Notes: a model not told the origin generated them from the letters alone. A stretch of DNA of 14,343 nucleotides from Bryobacterales bacterium (GCA_020853155.1 JADYZL010000575.1:1-14343), one strand, 5' to 3'. Shown: positions 7,118-14,001, numbered from the stretch's first letter. Translations and numbers: made by a program.

Positions 7118-7672
7118 TTATCGAGCGGGACCCGCGCAGTAGTCAAACAGCAACTGCCATTCCGCCCGCTGTATCTCAAGCGCGACCCGGTGATGGCGGT
7201 GCTCCTGCTGCGCCGCAAGCGAATCGCAGAGGTCCACGAACCATGCGGCATCCCAGCGTTCTGGCACTTGCAGATCGGACTCATGGCGAACGGCGATCTC
7301 GCGGGCGGCCCTGCCCAGGGGTTCGTCGATGGGGTGGCGGCCCACCTGCCGAAACCAGTACTTCGCGTTCCACGCATCGGGTTCCTGACGGTGTAGGATG
7401 GCGTGCCAATAGGCGCCCTCTTGGCTCTGGATGGCTTGCGCGGCTTCATGGGATTCCTCCAGGCAGGAAAAATACAGCCAGAGCCCGGCAACTGCCGCTC
7501 CCGGGGCGAGGCTCGAAGCCAGATCCGCCTTGCATGCGCCCTCGCGCAGACGCCGCGCGGCCTCGCTCGACGAGCATGTGCCGCGCGCCAGGGGCATCAG
7601 ACGTTCACCGTCTCCCTCGAGCGAGAGCAATGCCGCCACGGATGCGCCGTAGCGTGCGGAGTCAAAGGGCAT
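7118..7672 (-). CDS. Conserved protein of unknown function, 184 aa (Acidobacteria-type family)
   Basis: A soluble-looking 184-aa protein without signal peptide or membrane segment. It has two aromatic/His-rich blocks, YWHAILHRQEPD (residues 88-99) and NAKYWFRQVGRHP (102-114), and a C-terminal WDAAWFVDLCDSLA segment. I recall proteins with these blocks as frequent in Acidobacteriota genomes, but no function is known to me. Conserved His, Tyr, Trp, Glu and Asp in one short patch could form a binding or active site; that is inference. The N-terminal part (ARYGASVAALLSLEGDGERLMPLARGTCSSSEAARRLREG) is predicted helical. The ATG at 7672 has only a weak Shine-Dalgarno-like AAGA upstream. The gene is first in a probable two-gene operon with the HlyD adaptor. 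Confidence 0.75.
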   Translation of the reverse strand: MPFDSARYGASVAALLSLEGDGERLMPLARGTCSSSEAARRLREGACKADLASSLAPGAAVAGLWLYFSCLEESHEAAQAIQSQEGAYWHAILHRQEPDAWNAKYWFRQVGRHPIDEPLGRAAREIAVRHESDLQVPERWDAAWFVDLCDSLAAQQEHRHHRVALEIQRAEWQLLFDYCAGPAR

Positions 7673-7933
7673 ATTGGCATCTTAATGCACGCGCGGCCTT
7701 TACCGGAATTCGCGCGGGCGCGCCAACGGGGCGGAACGCCGCATGTGGATGGCTTTCCGCCGTGGCGCAGGGTACTTTGGGACCGTTGGCGCCGATAGGC
7801 CATTGAAAAACGTTTGCAATCGTGCCATCCTTGCCAAGGACGTTTCGATCTCACTCGCAGCGCGAAGCGAATCGAAGCGCGGTAACATCTCTAGTAGTGT
7901 TGGTTTCCTCCCTGTCAGGCAACTGCGGAGAGT

Positions 7934-8296
7934 ATGGCAACTTTTCTCATCAAGCGACTCCGGCCCTTTCTACAGGAAAAGTACAAGTGGTCTCCAATCG
8001 GAGGTTCACTCAATCCGCTCAAAATAAACGACTTTCTGGATGATGGCGAAATCCTCGCGGATAGCGTGTATCACGCCTGGTCGTTGCTGCGCGAGCAAGC
8101 GAGAGAGTTGCGTGTGGGAGATTTGCTGGTGAGCGAAAACGAATCCGTCTACCTGTGCACGTATTCCGGCTTCGAGGAAGCCGTGTGGCTGCCGCCCGCA
8201 GGTGGAGAAGAGGCGCGGCAGGGCGGGAAAGAACCGGGGCAGGATGCCGCGGAAGCTCAGATGGCGGAGCCTCGGATGACGGAATCGGGAGATTGA
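7934..8296 (+). CDS. Hypothetical protein, 120 aa
   Basis: A real gene is supported by GGAGAG just before the ATG (GGAG at 7926-7929, 4-nt spacer) and by a coherent product. Residues 1-80 form a compact, mixed alpha/beta-like domain (KRLRPFLQEKYKWSPIGGSL and LNPLKINDFLDDGEILAD, then VGDLLVSENESVYLCTYSGFEEAVWLP). The last 30-odd residues are a low-complexity acidic/Gln-rich tail (GGEEARQGGKEPGQDAAEAQ). There is no signal peptide or membrane segment. I do not recognise the family. The next gene, a 2H phosphoesterase, starts 63 bp downstream on the same strand, so co-transcription is likely. The 260 bp upstream carry no convincing promoter boxes that I can defend. Confidence 0.65.
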   Translation: MATFLIKRLRPFLQEKYKWSPIGGSLNPLKINDFLDDGEILADSVYHAWSLLREQARELRVGDLLVSENESVYLCTYSGFEEAVWLPPAGGEEARQGGKEPGQDAAEAQMAEPRMTESGD

Positions 8297-8359
8297 TCGG
8301 GACCGCGAGACCGCTGGCGATTGGGGTTCGTTTTGGGTCCTTTGGCAAGGTGGAAGAAC

Positions 8360-8932
8360 ATGGATCTGGCCCAGTATAGAGCAAGGGTTTTTAACAGCTA
8401 CGCACTAGTCACTTACATTCCGGAGCCGCTGGGACGCTTTCTCGATACCCTCAGTTGTTCGCTTGTCCCCGGCTGCCGCTCTCATTCCCATGTCACGCTG
8501 CTGCCGCCGCGCCATTTGAACGGATCCGTGGAAGAGGCGATTGAGACCCTTGCCGTGCAGACACGCACGATTGCCCCATTTGAATTGCAGATCACGGACA
8601 TTGAAATTTTCAATGCGACGTCGGTCATCTTTGCCAATATCGGGCTGGGGCGAGACCGGCTTCTGGAGTTGCATCGGCAACTGAATATCGGGGCGCTTCG
8701 TTATGAGGAGCGGTTTCCGTTCCATCCTCACGTCACGCTGGCGATCGATACCGAACATGAGGACATTGGCGAACTCGCCGACGAAGCGCGGAGGCGCTGG
8801 AACGAATACGGGCGGAGCCGCCGGTTTCTCGTAGAGAATTTCAACTTCGTTCACAATGTCGCGGTGAACGATTGGGAAGAATTGGCCGTCTACGATCTGG
8901 TGGGGAACGCCCATTCGAAGCAGGAGTGCTAG
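8360..8932 (+). CDS. 2H phosphoesterase / 2'-5' RNA ligase-like protein
   Basis: A 190-aa cytoplasmic protein of the 2H phosphoesterase superfamily, defined by two His-x-Thr-x motifs. Both are present and intact: HVTL at residues 44-47 (SHSHVTLLPP) and HVTL at 124-127 (FHPHVTLAID). Their spacing of about 80 residues fits the two-lobed fold. Members hydrolyse or reversibly ligate 2'-5' or cyclic phosphodiester bonds in RNA or small nucleotides; the natural substrate here is unknown. The frame also opens at TTG 8321, but the ATG at 8360 is preceded by AAGGTGGAAG and gives a start immediately before the first strand (RVFNSYALVTYIP), so it is preferred. It follows the 120-aa hypothetical gene on the same strand and converges on the 165-aa protein gene. 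Confidence 0.85.
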   Translation: MDLAQYRARVFNSYALVTYIPEPLGRFLDTLSCSLVPGCRSHSHVTLLPPRHLNGSVEEAIETLAVQTRTIAPFELQITDIEIFNATSVIFANIGLGRDRLLELHRQLNIGALRYEERFPFHPHVTLAIDTEHEDIGELADEARRRWNEYGRSRRFLVENFNFVHNVAVNDWEELAVYDLVGNAHSKQEC

Positions 8933-8938
8933 CGGCGG

Positions 8939-8954
8939 GCGCGGCGTGCCGCGC
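8939..8954. other. GC-rich hairpin between convergent genes
   Basis: GCGCGG-CGTG-CCGCGC forms a perfect 6-bp stem with a 4-nt loop, 7 bp after the stop of the 2H phosphoesterase gene and 39 bp before the stop of the opposing gene. No T-run follows on either strand, so it is at best a non-canonical terminator or a transcript-end stabiliser. Confidence 0.35.
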
Positions 8955-8992
8955 TTGCGATACCAGGGGGTGAATCCACGCGGGCGGGGATC

Positions 8993-9490
8993 TCAGCCGG
9001 CGTCGCTGAAGAGCCCGATCTGTTCCTGGGTTTCCTTCGGCTTCATGCGCGAGGATTTGCCGCCCACCACGGCTAGCACCACCATCTCCTCCAGCGCCAC
9101 CCTGGGAACGAACAGGCGCTGCACATTACCGGAGGAATTCGGCGGCGTCACCTGGAAACCCTGCGTATCGGTCTGAGCGAGATTGTTCGCGAGCAAGCCT
9201 TCAGTGAGTTCGCCGTCGCGAAATCGCATCCGGACCCACAACCCCTCGATTTTGGGCCGGGATTGAAAAGATTTCGCTTCGGGTTGGCCGCGGGGTGCAT
9301 CGAAATCCTTCACGAATGCAACGCTCTTGATTTCCGTGAAGGGAATCCGCTGCGCCACGCCGGAAACGAGAAGAAGTTCTACGAAATCGGGTTGCAGATA
9401 CGTCGCCAGGTTAACGAATCCGGGGATGGATTCGCGATCAAAGCGCCGGACGATGATTTTCTTTGTCGTGGAGGTCAGCAACTGCCACAC
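8993..9490 (-). CDS. Conserved protein of unknown function, 165 aa (possibly DUF6982 type)
   Basis: The product begins near MWQLLTSTTKKIIVRRFDRESIPGFVN and continues TYLQPDFVELLLVSGVAQRIPFTEIKSVAFVKDFD. I recall this block from a family common in Acidobacteriota that may be named DUF6982; the name is not certain. The rest is beta-rich (PKIEGLWVRMRFRDGELTEGLLANNL, then GFQVTPPNSSGNVQRLFVPRVALEEMVVLAVVG), followed by a charged tail (KSSRMKPKETQEQIGLFSD). There is no signal peptide or transmembrane helix, and it is probably a small cytosolic binding or regulatory domain. The start is GTG at 9488-9490 with a poor Shine-Dalgarno sequence (GGCGGCGGG directly upstream). A TACAAT box on the minus strand (9527-9532) could be its -10. 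It is divergent from the recombinase gene. Confidence 0.75.
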   Translation of the reverse strand: MWQLLTSTTKKIIVRRFDRESIPGFVNLATYLQPDFVELLLVSGVAQRIPFTEIKSVAFVKDFDAPRGQPEAKSFQSRPKIEGLWVRMRFRDGELTEGLLANNLAQTDTQGFQVTPPNSSGNVQRLFVPRVALEEMVVLAVVGGKSSRMKPKETQEQIGLFSDAG

Positions 9491-9526
9491 CCGCCGCCAA
9501 ACCCTAGTGTGAACAAAATCGCCTCT

Positions 9527-9532
9527 ATTGTA
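9527..9532 (-). promoter_or_regulatory. Candidate -10 box (TACAAT) for the 165-aa protein gene
   Basis: TACAAT on the minus strand differs from the consensus by one base and lies 36 bp upstream of the GTG start. No good -35 box is visible at the normal distance. It overlaps the -10-like box of the divergent recombinase gene. Confidence 0.35.
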
Positions 9533-9536
9533 TCAT
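9531..9536 (+). promoter_or_regulatory. Candidate -10 box (TATCAT) placed for a leaderless recombinase mRNA
   Basis: TATCAT lies 7 nt before the ATG of the recombinase gene, the spacing at which transcription would begin at or very near the A of the ATG. The gene has no Shine-Dalgarno sequence. A convincing -35 box is not seen. Confidence 0.35.
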
Positions 9537-9543
9537 TGGCTAA

Positions 9544-10455
9544 ATGGGAGCCTGTGTTTCCACCGCAGTAGCGGTACGCGCCTATCTGGCCTGGTGCCGG
9601 ATAGATAAGGGGCTCTCCGCGAATACGCTGGCATCCTATGAGTTTGATCTGAAACGGTTTTCGGAGTATCTGGAGTCGCCGGGAACGCCTCGGAGCGGGG
9701 CGTCCGGCTACGATGCCGCGACCGTCCGCGCGTACGTGGATTCACTCTATGCCGATGGACTCTCCAGCCGCACAATTGCGCGCCATCTAACCACCTTACG
9801 GAATTATTTTCTATATTTGGTGCGCGAAGGCCTCATTGAGTGTGACCCTACGGCCACACTGAACGCTCCTCGCCATTTGAAGAGCCTGCCTCATTTGCTG
9901 AGCCGGGAGGAGCTTGTACGTCTCCTCGAATCCCCGGATCTCAGCAAGCCGCTAGGGCTGCGCGACCGGGCGATGATCGAGCTGCTTTACGCTTCCGGAT
10001 TGCGGGTCTCCGAATTGTGCGCGTTGGAAACCGGCAGTGTGGACCTCAGCCTCGGCCTGGCCACCATCACCGGGAAAGGCAACCGCCAGCGCGTGACGCC
10101 GGTAGGAAGCCAGGCGATCCGATGGCTGGAGGGTTATATCTCCAGCGGCAGACCCGCGCTGCTGAAGGGGCGCGCCAGCCGGTATCTGTTCGTGAGTGCG
10201 CGGGGCACGCGGCTCACCCGGCAGGGTTTCTGGAAATTGCTGGTGAATTATGGAAAGCAGGCGGGGATCTTCCGCGGTCTTACCCCCCACGTTCTCCGGC
10301 ATAGCTGCGCCACCCATTTGCTCGAAGGGGGCGCGGACTTGCGCAGTGTGCAGACCATCCTCGGGCATGCGGATATCTCCACCACACAGATTTATACGCA
10401 CGTGATCACACGCCAGCTTCGGGAGACGATTGACCGGCATCACCCCCGGAATTAG
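9544..10455 (+). CDS. xerD: Tyrosine recombinase of the XerC/XerD family
   Basis: A 303-aa site-specific recombinase, the usual size for XerC/D, which resolves chromosome dimers at dif sites during division. The N-terminal core-binding domain covers about residues 7-105 (SANTLASYEFDLKRFSEYL, then SSRTIARHLTTLRNYFLYLVREGLIECDP). The catalytic domain holds all the expected residues: Arg154 (ASGLRVSEL), Lys178 (TGKGNRQR), His249 and Arg252 (HVLRHSCATHLL), His275 (LGHADIST) and nucleophile Tyr284 (TQIYTHV). The pattern and the absence of neighbouring phage genes favour a housekeeping XerD over a phage integrase, though XerC cannot be excluded; the symbol is therefore tentative. The ATG at 9544 has no Shine-Dalgarno sequence but lies 7 nt after a -10-like box. 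The CCA-enzyme gene follows after 79 bp. Confidence 0.9.
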   Translation: MGACVSTAVAVRAYLAWCRIDKGLSANTLASYEFDLKRFSEYLESPGTPRSGASGYDAATVRAYVDSLYADGLSSRTIARHLTTLRNYFLYLVREGLIECDPTATLNAPRHLKSLPHLLSREELVRLLESPDLSKPLGLRDRAMIELLYASGLRVSELCALETGSVDLSLGLATITGKGNRQRVTPVGSQAIRWLEGYISSGRPALLKGRASRYLFVSARGTRLTRQGFWKLLVNYGKQAGIFRGLTPHVLRHSCATHLLEGGADLRSVQTILGHADISTTQIYTHVITRQLRETIDRHHPRN

Positions 10456-10534
10456 CGGATCCGGCCGTGATCGAGCCGGAAGATGGGCCGCCGGATAGTT
10501 GAGAGGAACTTCGGTAGCGAGAGGAGTTTGTCGA

Positions 10535-11881
10535 ATGGGCGACTACATGTTCATGCTTGAAAGCCACCTGAACCCGGCGCAGAATCGCGTCGTGAAACAG
10601 GTTCAGCAAATCGCCGCAGAGGCCGGCTTCAATATATACATTACTGGTGGCGCGATGCGGGACATGATCGGCGGCTTCCCGATCCGTAATCTCGACTTCA
10701 CAATGGAAGGCAAGACGCTCAAGATTGCCAAGAAGCTCACCGACAGCCTCGACGCCCAGCTTGTCCGCTACGACAATACCCGGCACATCGCGCATCTGCT
10801 CTTTCCGGGCGACGTCACGGTTCGTATTTCCATGGCGCGCAAGGAGACCTACCCGAAAGCCGGCGGCCCGCCCAAGGTGGCGGCTGCCACGATCCATGAA
10901 GATCTGCTGGGCCGGGATTTCACCGTGAACGCGATCGCCCTCTCGCTCAACGCCGCCTCGCTCGGGCTGCTGATTGACCCTGCCAACGGCGTCGCCGATA
11001 TTGAACGGCGCGAACTGAGCACCACGTACAACTACAGCCTTTACGACGACCCCATCCGAATGCTGCGCCTGATTCGCTACAAGATCCGGCTGGGCTACGA
11101 GATTTCCGAGAAGACGTTGCGGCAGCTTGAGAATGCGCGGCTCGCGGGCGTCGAGGCGATGATTCCCGCCTATAAGCTGCGCACGGAGCTGCGGCATATC
11201 GCGAACGACCCGCACTGCGCCACGATTTTCTCGGAACTCGAAGAGCGCGGCTTCTACAAACTCTTCCACTTCCAGAGCAAGCTTTCGCGTGGCGCCCTCA
11301 CCTCCCTGGGCAAGTTCGCGAAGATACGCGAGATGATGCCACCGGACCTCAATTGGGAATGCAACTATCTGCCCGTGTTTCTGAATATCGCCACGGAGGG
11401 CTATACCCCCAAACAGAAGGCGCGGCTGATCGAGGCGCTGGAGTTGGAGCCTGAGGATATTGAGTCCTGGCAAAAGCTGCCGGCGAGCGCCCGCCGGCTG
11501 GAGAAGAAGCTGGTGGCGATCCGGGGAACGAAACCGGAGGATATTTACCTTCTGTTGAGCAAGTCGCCGGGTGAGGAGGTGGTGCAGATCTTCGTGGAAT
11601 CGAAGAATCGCCTCACGCAGGACCGGATCCGGAACTTCTTCCAGAAGTACCTATGGGTGGCGCAGGAGATCATGGATCCGGAAGTGATCGAGAACGGCGG
11701 CGAACTCGGCACGCCCAAATTTGAAAAGGTGAAGGCGCAATTGATCGCGAAGCGGCTTCGGGCGCGCCCGAAGAAGATGCCGGTCGAAGGGGATTTCGGC
11801 CTGCCCGGCGACCTTGATGATGAAATGGAAGAAGAGGACGGCGCGGGGAGCCAGGCAGCGGCCCAAGCCGCGGGCCGTTAG
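10535..11881 (+). CDS. Class II CCA tRNA nucleotidyltransferase / poly(A) polymerase-like protein
   Basis: A 448-aa product. The ATG at 10535 has a strong GAGGAG 8 nt upstream (10521-10526); a TTG at 10499 is in frame but lacks such support. The nucleotidyltransferase head has GGAMRD at residues 38-43. The following catalytic block reads RNLDFTMEG (51-59), with Asn52 where family members have the first Asp of the DxD metal-binding pair; Asp54 is kept. Further motifs are intact: HEDLLGRDFTVNAIA (121-135), LIDPANGVADIERREL (146-161) and YDDPIRMLRLIRYKIRLGYEI (170-190). The rest is helical, as in the neck, body and tail of these enzymes, and ends with a basic stretch (KRLRARPKK) and an acidic tail (DLDDEMEEED). 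No HD domain is present. Normal members add CCA to tRNA 3' ends or poly(A) to RNA; the Asn makes activity uncertain. The stop overlaps the opposing gene's stop. Confidence 0.85.
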   Translation: MGDYMFMLESHLNPAQNRVVKQVQQIAAEAGFNIYITGGAMRDMIGGFPIRNLDFTMEGKTLKIAKKLTDSLDAQLVRYDNTRHIAHLLFPGDVTVRISMARKETYPKAGGPPKVAAATIHEDLLGRDFTVNAIALSLNAASLGLLIDPANGVADIERRELSTTYNYSLYDDPIRMLRLIRYKIRLGYEISEKTLRQLENARLAGVEAMIPAYKLRTELRHIANDPHCATIFSELEERGFYKLFHFQSKLSRGALTSLGKFAKIREMMPPDLNWECNYLPVFLNIATEGYTPKQKARLIEALELEPEDIESWQKLPASARRLEKKLVAIRGTKPEDIYLLLSKSPGEEVVQIFVESKNRLTQDRIRNFFQKYLWVAQEIMDPEVIENGGELGTPKFEKVKAQLIAKRLRARPKKMPVEGDFGLPGDLDDEMEEEDGAGSQAAAQAAGR

Positions 11882-12234
11882 CTGCCACGGCCGATGTTCA
11901 GCAGCGCCACGCCGGCCAGGATGAGCGCGATCCCCGCGAATTTGTTGCGGGTGAACGGTTCGCCGAAGAAGATCTTCGACCAGAGCAGGGTCCACACGTA
12001 GCTCAGCGCCACCATCGGGTAAAGGAAGGAGAGTTCCCCCTGGCGGATGGCGAGGATAAAGAAGACCGACGAGAGCACGTAGGTGGCGCACCCAAGCAGG
12101 ATGCGCGGATTGAAGATCATATCGCGGATGCCGCGCTTCACGCGCATGGAACCGGCCTTCAGCAGCACGGCGCCAAACGACCCGATGAAGCTGGCAACGA
12201 TTACCAGCAGGATGCTCGACGTGGTGGCGCTCAT
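11878..12234 (-). CDS. Small four-helix SMR/EamA-type membrane protein (second subunit of a pair)
   Basis: A 118-aa protein that is almost entirely four transmembrane helices, at roughly residues 5-27, 44-66, 70-90 and 97-115 (ILLVIVASFIGSFGAVLLKAG; LLGCATYVLSSVFFILAIRQG; LSFLYPMVALSYVWTLLWSKIFFGE; FAGIALILAGVALLNIG). The YPMVALSYVW block and GE near helix 3 are typical of drug/metabolite-transporter half-proteins. Helix 1 lacks the membrane Glu of EmrE-type proton/drug antiporters, so a lipid- or metabolite-flipping role like ArnE/ArnF fits better; this is inference. The ATG at 12234 overlaps the upstream gene's stop by 4 bp (ATGA), so the two are translationally coupled. Its TAA overlaps the TAG of the convergent nucleotidyltransferase gene. 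Confidence 0.82.
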   Translation of the reverse strand: MSATTSSILLVIVASFIGSFGAVLLKAGSMRVKRGIRDMIFNPRILLGCATYVLSSVFFILAIRQGELSFLYPMVALSYVWTLLWSKIFFGEPFTRNKFAGIALILAGVALLNIGRGS

Positions 12235-12749
12235 GAGGTGGAGGGGTCCCTTCCCAGGAGCGCGACGCCTGCGACAATGACGGCCACGCCGGCAATCTTC
12301 CAGAACGAAACGCTCTCATTCAGAAACGCGATCGAGACGGCCGTCACCCAGATATAGGTGAGGGAAATCAGGGGGTAAAGCAGGCTCAACTGCTCATTGC
12401 GCAGCGCATGCACAAACAGCACCATGCTGAGCCCGTAGAGCGCGAGGCCCGCAATCAGCGGCACGTTCATCGCCATGGACCAGACGATGTTCAGGAGGGA
12501 AGACGTGTCCACGCCCTGCGACCCCATCTTCAGCAGCAACTGCGCGGCCGCCCCAAGCACCGTGCAGAACAGCACGAGGAGAATGGCCTTTCGCCGCCGA
12601 AGCGTGCCGCTTCCGCCGCTTCCGGGGTTCTGCCCAGCGCCTCCGGACGCAACCCCCGGTGAAGGAGTACCTGGCAATTCGACCGCCTCCGGCGATCCAA
12701 GATCGATTCCCAATCCTCCTCCGTTCCGTACCAACGCTAGCATACTCAC
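12231..12749 (-). CDS. Small four-helix SMR/EamA-type membrane protein (first subunit of a pair)
   Basis: The core is a four-helix protein homologous in layout to its downstream partner: KAILLVLFCTVLGAAAQLLL, then VPLIAGLALYGLSMVLFVHAL, LSLLYPLISLTYIWVTAVSIAFL with E after it, and IAGVAVIVAGVALLG. The AAAQLLLKMG block in helix 1 resembles ArnE/ArnF-like flippase subunits and again lacks the EmrE Glu. Before helix 1 lies a Pro/Gly/Ser-rich tail of up to 50 residues (LPGTPSPGVASGGAGQNPGS). The start is uncertain. GTG 12749 and ATG 12743 are possible but poorly preceded. TTG at 12677 has GGAGG 8 nt upstream (12686-12690) and would give 148 aa. The gene lies 90 bp after the aminotransferase gene on the same strand and overlaps the next gene by 4 bp, so the three probably form one operon. 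Confidence 0.8.
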   Translation of the reverse strand: MSMLALVRNGGGLGIDLGSPEAVELPGTPSPGVASGGAGQNPGSGGSGTLRRRKAILLVLFCTVLGAAAQLLLKMGSQGVDTSSLLNIVWSMAMNVPLIAGLALYGLSMVLFVHALRNEQLSLLYPLISLTYIWVTAVSIAFLNESVSFWKIAGVAVIVAGVALLGRDPSTS

Positions 12750-12839
12750 GTGGAAATCCAGAAAGGGCCTCGTCGCGTCGGGGCCGCTGGCCGCCCGCCT
12801 AGCTACGGAGCGCCGTTTGCGGGGTGGCTGGAGCCTAGC

Positions 12840-13994
12840 CTAGGGCAGCAGGTCCACGACCTTTTCGATCTCGGGCGCCCCGACGTAAAAATGCGGCGAA
12901 AGCCTCGTCCAGCCTTGCCGCAGCGCCGCGGTAACGCCGTTGCGCCGCAATTCGGCAGTCACCATGCGCGCATCGAGATCCGGCTTGCGGATGGAGACGA
13001 TTCCCGATCCGGTTTCCGGGGTGCGCGGGCACAGGATCTCGTAGCCCTTCGCCATCGCGCCCTCGGCCAGGCGGTCCGCCGCGGCGAGCACGGCGGGCCC
13101 GATGCGCGCGAGGCCAATCTCCAGGGTGAGGTCGATGGCGGTGCGCAGACCGAATATGCTGATGGTGTTCAGCGTTCCGCATTCGTAGCGGCCCGCGTCC
13201 GGGCGCAGGGTCATGTCCCGGCAGGAGTAATCATTGTAGCCGGCGATGTTGGTCCAACCGAATTCCACCGGTTCGATGCGGTCCTGCCATTCGCGGTCCA
13301 CGAAGAGCAGGCCGCAGCCTTCCGGGCCGAGCAGCCACTTGTGCCCATCGGCGGCCAGCGCGTTGATGTGGCAGCGCCGGACGTCCAGGGGGAACACGCC
13401 CAGACCCTGAATCGCATCGACGAAAAAGAAACATCCATGGCGGTGGCAGATTTCCCCGATGGTTTGGATGTCCGCGCGGTAGCCCGAAAGGTACTGCACG
13501 AAGCTGATCGCCAGCAATTTTGCCCCGCGGGCAGCCTCCTCGATGCGATCGGGGGAATCGTAAACCGAGAGCCATTCGATCCGCACGCCGCGCGCTTCCA
13601 GTCGAAGCCAGGGGAAGTAGTTGGCCGGGAATTCCTCGCGGAAAGCGACGATCTTGTCGCCCGGCTTCCAATCGAGGCCGAGTGCGACGATGGAGACGCC
13701 TTCCGACGTATTCTTGACAATCGCGATCTCGTCGCGGCTCCCGCCGGTCAATCGAGCGGCGCTGACGCGAAAGCCCTCATAGCATTCCAGCCACTGGTCA
13801 TAGTGCAGAGACCCGTTGAAGAGGGCGTCATCGGCAAGGCGCTTCATGGATTCCGCGCAACTGCGCGACAGTGGCGCCACCGCCGCGTGGTTCAAATAAA
13901 TCAACCGTTCCGTGATCGGGAATTCGTGGCTCCATTTGACGGACAAAGGGAGGCCGGCGTCCGTTCCAGGCGCGGAGGAATTATCGAAACCCAT
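12840..13994 (-). CDS. Class V PLP-dependent aminotransferase (cysteine desulfurase / isopenicillin-N-epimerase-like)
   Basis: A 384-aa cytoplasmic fold-type I PLP enzyme. It has the entry motif YLNHAAVAPLS (33-43), the cofactor-phosphate region NTSEGVSIVALGLDWKPGDKIV (95-116), the Asp that pairs with the pyridine nitrogen in FVDAIQGLGV (Asp193), and the Schiff-base lysine in ADGHKWLLGPEG (Lys219). The C-terminal small domain ends GWTRLSPHFYVGAPEIEKVVDLLP, with the substrate-carboxylate Arg candidate in TRLSPHFY. Class V members include cysteine desulfurases, kynureninase-like and epimerase-like enzymes. No catalytic Cys loop typical of NifS/IscS is evident, so the reaction cannot be named. 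The ATG at 13994 has no Shine-Dalgarno sequence and sits 7 nt after a TATAGT box. Two SMR-like membrane genes follow in the same direction, suggesting that a product or substrate of this enzyme may be moved across the membrane. Confidence 0.87.
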   Translation of the reverse strand: MGFDNSSAPGTDAGLPLSVKWSHEFPITERLIYLNHAAVAPLSRSCAESMKRLADDALFNGSLHYDQWLECYEGFRVSAARLTGGSRDEIAIVKNTSEGVSIVALGLDWKPGDKIVAFREEFPANYFPWLRLEARGVRIEWLSVYDSPDRIEEAARGAKLLAISFVQYLSGYRADIQTIGEICHRHGCFFFVDAIQGLGVFPLDVRRCHINALAADGHKWLLGPEGCGLLFVDREWQDRIEPVEFGWTNIAGYNDYSCRDMTLRPDAGRYECGTLNTISIFGLRTAIDLTLEIGLARIGPAVLAAADRLAEGAMAKGYEILCPRTPETGSGIVSIRKPDLDARMVTAELRRNGVTAALRQGWTRLSPHFYVGAPEIEKVVDLLP

Positions 13995-14001
13995 AGTTTC
14001 G

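Noticed and set aside
7673..7933. Possible promoter or small RNA upstream of the 120-aa gene
   Set aside because: TTGAAA- and TTGCAA-like hexamers are present but no -10 box stands at a usable distance, and no convincing fold was found.
8321..8359. TTG start giving a 13-residue extension of the 2H phosphoesterase
   Set aside because: The ATG at 8360 has better upstream purines and starts directly before the conserved fold.
10406..11473. A 355-codon minus-strand open frame opposite the CCA-enzyme gene
   Set aside because: Antisense shadow with no domain pattern; the plus-strand frame has clear nucleotidyltransferase motifs and a strong Shine-Dalgarno site.
12714..12722. GGAGGAGGA on the minus strand as a ribosome binding site for the first SMR subunit
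   Set aside because: The only nearby in-frame start (TTG 12711-12713) abuts it with no spacer; the TTG at 12677 with GGAGG at 12686-12690 has proper spacing.
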